Source: CBDCUC01 sp965222485
GTDB lineage: Bacteria > Pseudomonadota > Alphaproteobacteria > Rhizobiales > Hyphomicrobiaceae
Direction: 5' to 3'
DNA: 64,000 bases
NCBI GenBank assembly: GCA_965222485.1
Contig: CBDCUC010000030.1
Span: 1 to 64,000 of the forward strand
Made by a program: the position numbers and the translations under genes. A model generated the notes under the pieces. That model did not search any database. It saw only the letters and a list, made by a program, of their open reading frames with translations, and was not told where the DNA came from. This document shows positions 61,695 through 64,000 of the stretch, one piece after another (positions within the stretch are counted from its first letter, which is position 1; the number at the start of each line of letters is the position of its first letter).

Positions 61695-63046
61695 GTAAAC
61701 CTTCTCTTGGTTGGTTGGGGATTGTTCGGCTTGGTCTCGTTCAAACGGCACTGGGCGCTATTGTCGTGCTGACAACGTCAACACTCAATCGCGTGATGAT
61801 TGTGGAGTTGGCGTTGCCCGCGATGCTTCCAGGTGCACTCGTCGCCTGGCACTATGCCGTGCAAATGACGCGGCCACGCTGGGGGCATGGTTCTGATGTC
61901 GGCGGACGTAGAACGCCTTGGATCATCGGCGGAATGATCGTGCTCGCTGCAGGCGGTATTCTTGCTGCTACGGCGACCGCGATCATGGAGACACGCCCAA
62001 CGAACGGTATAGCGCTTTCAATTTTTGCATTTGCATTGATTGGGATCGGTGTCGGGGCTTCCGGAACATCGCTCCTGGCGCTGCTTGCAACGCGTGTTAC
62101 CCCCTCACGCCGCGCGGCGGCCGCAACCATTGTTTGGATGATGATGATTTTTGGCTTCATCATAACGGCGACGGTCGCGGGCAGCTTTCTGGATCCATAC
62201 AGCCCAACGCGGCTCGTGGTGGTCACTTCAGTTGTGGCGTTTGTAGCAGTAATTGTTGCGGTTGTTGCCGTCTGGGGCGTTGAAATACAAGGACCAGCTG
62301 CTTTGCAGTATGCTGCACCCAACAACGCGCGAAATTCAGTGGCGTTCAAAACAGCGCTTGCAGAAATTTGGGAAGAGACGGAAGCGCGCCGGTTTACGAT
62401 TTTCGTATTCGTCTCGATGCTCGCCTACAGCGCCCAGGATGTCATTCTGGAACCATTCTCCGGCATTGTGTTCGGTTTCACACCGGGTGAATCCACAAAG
62501 CTCTCCGGCATTCAACATTCCGGGGTATTTCTCGGAATGGCAGTCGCCGCCTTGGCAGGAAGCAAACCGTTTGGACGCAATCTGGGAACCTTGCAGACAT
62601 GGACGATTGGCGGCTGCATTGCATCTGCCATAGCACTGTTGGCGCTGTCCTATAGCGGTTATTACCCCGACGTCTGGCCCCTGAGACTGAACGTTTTTCT
62701 ACTTGGTGTCGCAAACGGTGCGTTTGCTGTTGCAGCGATCGGTTCGATGATGATGCTTGCCGGTCACGGGCAAAAGTCGCGAGAAGGAATTCGCATGGGA
62801 CTGTGGGGTGCGGCTCAAGCCACCGCATTCGGGATTGGCGGTCTGCTCGGCGCGGCTGCGATAGATTTATTTCGGAATACCTTTGCCTCGCCCGTCACGG
62901 CGTATGGTTTGGTTTTCGCTGCTGAAGCAGTCCTCTTCCTGCTGTCCGGCATGCTTGCAGCATGGGTTGGAAGCGTTAAGAGCCCAGGTCGGCTGGAGCA
63001 GGAGCATGCGCGCATGATGCCCGCAGCAGATCCAGGTAGGGGTTAG
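61691..63046 (+). CDS. PucC-family MFS protein between bchG and bchP
   Basis: Protein of 451 residues with about 12 membrane helices, a paralogue of LhaA (shared LNRVMIVELALPAMLPG, AQDVILEPFSGIVFG, MGLWGAAQATAFGIGG). GTG 61691 overlaps the bchG stop. Members at this place (bch2 or orf428) are thought to handle bacteriochlorophyll or assist its synthesis. A name is left blank because usage differs. bchP follows 5 bp after its stop. Confidence 0.9.
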   Translation: MSKPSLGWLGIVRLGLVQTALGAIVVLTTSTLNRVMIVELALPAMLPGALVAWHYAVQMTRPRWGHGSDVGGRRTPWIIGGMIVLAAGGILAATATAIMETRPTNGIALSIFAFALIGIGVGASGTSLLALLATRVTPSRRAAAATIVWMMMIFGFIITATVAGSFLDPYSPTRLVVVTSVVAFVAVIVAVVAVWGVEIQGPAALQYAAPNNARNSVAFKTALAEIWEETEARRFTIFVFVSMLAYSAQDVILEPFSGIVFGFTPGESTKLSGIQHSGVFLGMAVAALAGSKPFGRNLGTLQTWTIGGCIASAIALLALSYSGYYPDVWPLRLNVFLLGVANGAFAVAAIGSMMMLAGHGQKSREGIRMGLWGAAQATAFGIGGLLGAAAIDLFRNTFASPVTAYGLVFAAEAVLFLLSGMLAAWVGSVKSPGRLEQEHARMMPAADPGRG

Positions 63047-63051
63047 GTCCT

Positions 63052-64000
63052 ATGACGGTTCGCGAAACTTTTGATGTTGTGGTGGTCGGAGGCGGCCCTT
63101 CAGGTTCAACTGCAGCACATGATCTGGCGAAGCAGGGCCGTTCAACGCTGCTTCTCGAAAGAGGCCACCGCATTAAGCCTTGTGGAGGTGCTGTTCCACC
63201 GCGACTTATCGAAGATTTTGATATTCCGGAACATCTAATTGTAGCGCGCGCCCGGTCGGCGCGTATCACCTCGCCATCAAACGAAATCGTCGATATGCCA
63301 ATAGACGGTGGGTTTGTCGGAATGGTCGACAGGGAAGTCTTTGACGAGTGGCTTCGAAACCAGGCAAGCAATGCTGGTGCTGATCGCCGAAACGGTGTGT
63401 TCACCAAACTGGATCGCGATCAAGATGGCACTGCGATTGTGGAATTCACGCAAGGTCCGCCGAACTCGAAAGATGAAGTCGTCAGAGTTCGGGCACGCTG
63501 CGTGATTGGTGCGGACGGCGCTCTATCGCGCGTGGGACGGCAGGCAGTTCCGGGCTCACGCCGCATGCCCTATGTGTTTGCTTATCATGAAGTGTTACAG
63601 GTCCCGCGAAGGACTTTGGAGCATTATGACGGGGCTAGGTGCGAGGTTATATACAATGGCACTCATTCTCCAGATTTCTATTCGTGGGTGTTTCCACATG
63701 GGGACACGTTAAGCATCGGTACAGGCTCTGCGAATAAGGGGTTTTCGCTCAGACAGTCGGTTAGAGGATTGCGTGAAACGGTAGGACTGGAGGGTACCAA
63801 AACAATCAGGTGCGAAGGAGCACCAATACCGTTGCGGCCACTTGCACGTTGGGACAACGGTAAGGACGTTATTCTGGCAGGTGATGCTGCAGGGACAGTG
63901 GCTCCGGCGTCGGGCGAAGGGATTTATTACGCGATGTTGGGAGGGCGGCTGGTTGCTGAATCAGTTGCGAGTTTTCTGATGACAGGAAGGTCGAAAGATC
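63052..64000 (+). CDS. bchP: geranylgeranyl (bacterio)chlorophyll reductase BchP, cut by the window edge
   Basis: The first 316 codons are present, open to the window end. Translation gives an FAD-binding motif VVVVGGGPSGSTAAHDL, the LERGHRIKPCGGAVPPRL segment, MVDREVFDEWL, CVIGADGALSRVGRQ, YSWVFPHGD, and the second FAD motif LAGDAAGTVAPASGEGIYYAM, all typical of ChlP/BchP. It reduces three double bonds of the geranylgeranyl tail to phytyl. ATG 63052 lies 5 bp after the previous stop (TAG-GTCC-T). Confidence 0.95.
   Translation, partial: MTVRETFDVVVVGGGPSGSTAAHDLAKQGRSTLLLERGHRIKPCGGAVPPRLIEDFDIPEHLIVARARSARITSPSNEIVDMPIDGGFVGMVDREVFDEWLRNQASNAGADRRNGVFTKLDRDQDGTAIVEFTQGPPNSKDEVVRVRARCVIGADGALSRVGRQAVPGSRRMPYVFAYHEVLQVPRRTLEHYDGARCEVIYNGTHSPDFYSWVFPHGDTLSIGTGSANKGFSLRQSVRGLRETVGLEGTKTIRCEGAPIPLRPLARWDNGKDVILAGDAAGTVAPASGEGIYYAMLGGRLVAESVASFLMTGRSKD

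Overview
The window carries a nearly complete purple-bacterial photosynthesis gene cluster (PGC, about 18.5 kb to the right edge). To its left is a type I secretion/adhesin locus flanked by two copies of a tRNA 3'-end fragment. Gene content (pufQBALMC, puhABC, acsF, bchXYZ, bchLNB, spirilloxanthin-type crtCDEF, ALA synthase hemA, aerR/ppaA-ppsR) points to an alphaproteobacterium with a type II reaction centre and a core LH1 antenna. Only the oxygen-dependent cyclase gene (acsF) is present here, with no bchE, and PpsR-type boxes sit in front of several operons. This fits an aerobic anoxygenic phototroph or a facultative relative, probably of the Hyphomicrobiales. The order is inferred from general resemblance, not from any search.

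Left part (1-1700): a truncated gene for a secreted protein, a YARHG-domain secreted protein and a DUF1428 protein. At 1884-1920 lies the 3' half of a tRNA(CAU)-like gene. The same 37 bases, with one mismatch, recur in the same orientation at 16030-16066. Between them is a complete Lap-type surface-adhesin locus on the + strand: TolC-family outer-membrane channel, LapB-type ABC exporter, a 1970-residue RTX adhesin with three almost identical 675-bp repeats, a small secreted Cys-containing protein, an HlyD-type adaptor and a LapG-like cysteine proteinase. Right of the second repeat lies a decayed IS3-family element, then a DUF2269 membrane protein and a CBS-pair protein.

PGC layout: (a) + strand ispH, bchI-bchD-bchO, crtI-crtB-dxs; (b) - strand crtD-crtC, convergent with dxs; (c) + strand superoperon crtE-crtF-bchC-bchX-bchY-bchZ-pufQ-pufB-pufA-pufL-pufM-pufC, ending at a strong terminator near 41.6 kb; (d) - strand superoperon of about 15.6 kb, bchF-bchN-bchB-bchH-bchL-bchM-lhaA-puhA-puhB-puhC-orf100-acsF-puhE-hemA, mostly with ATGA or other overlapping junctions; (e) + strand regulators aerR/ppaA and ppsR; (f) + strand bchG-pucC-like-bchP (bchP runs off the window).

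Together these genes cover ALA formation, the Mg branch from protoporphyrin IX to phytylated bacteriochlorophyll a (an 8-vinyl reductase is the one step not seen), carotenoid synthesis from the MEP pathway (dxs and ispH are inside the cluster), the reaction centre with its tetrahaem cytochrome, LH1 and their assembly factors. Exact TGT-N12-ACA (PpsR/CrtJ) boxes stand before crtI, between crtD and crtE (two in tandem), before bchC and before bchG. An imperfect pair stands before bchF. The repressor gene ppsR and its antirepressor gene lie in the same cluster.
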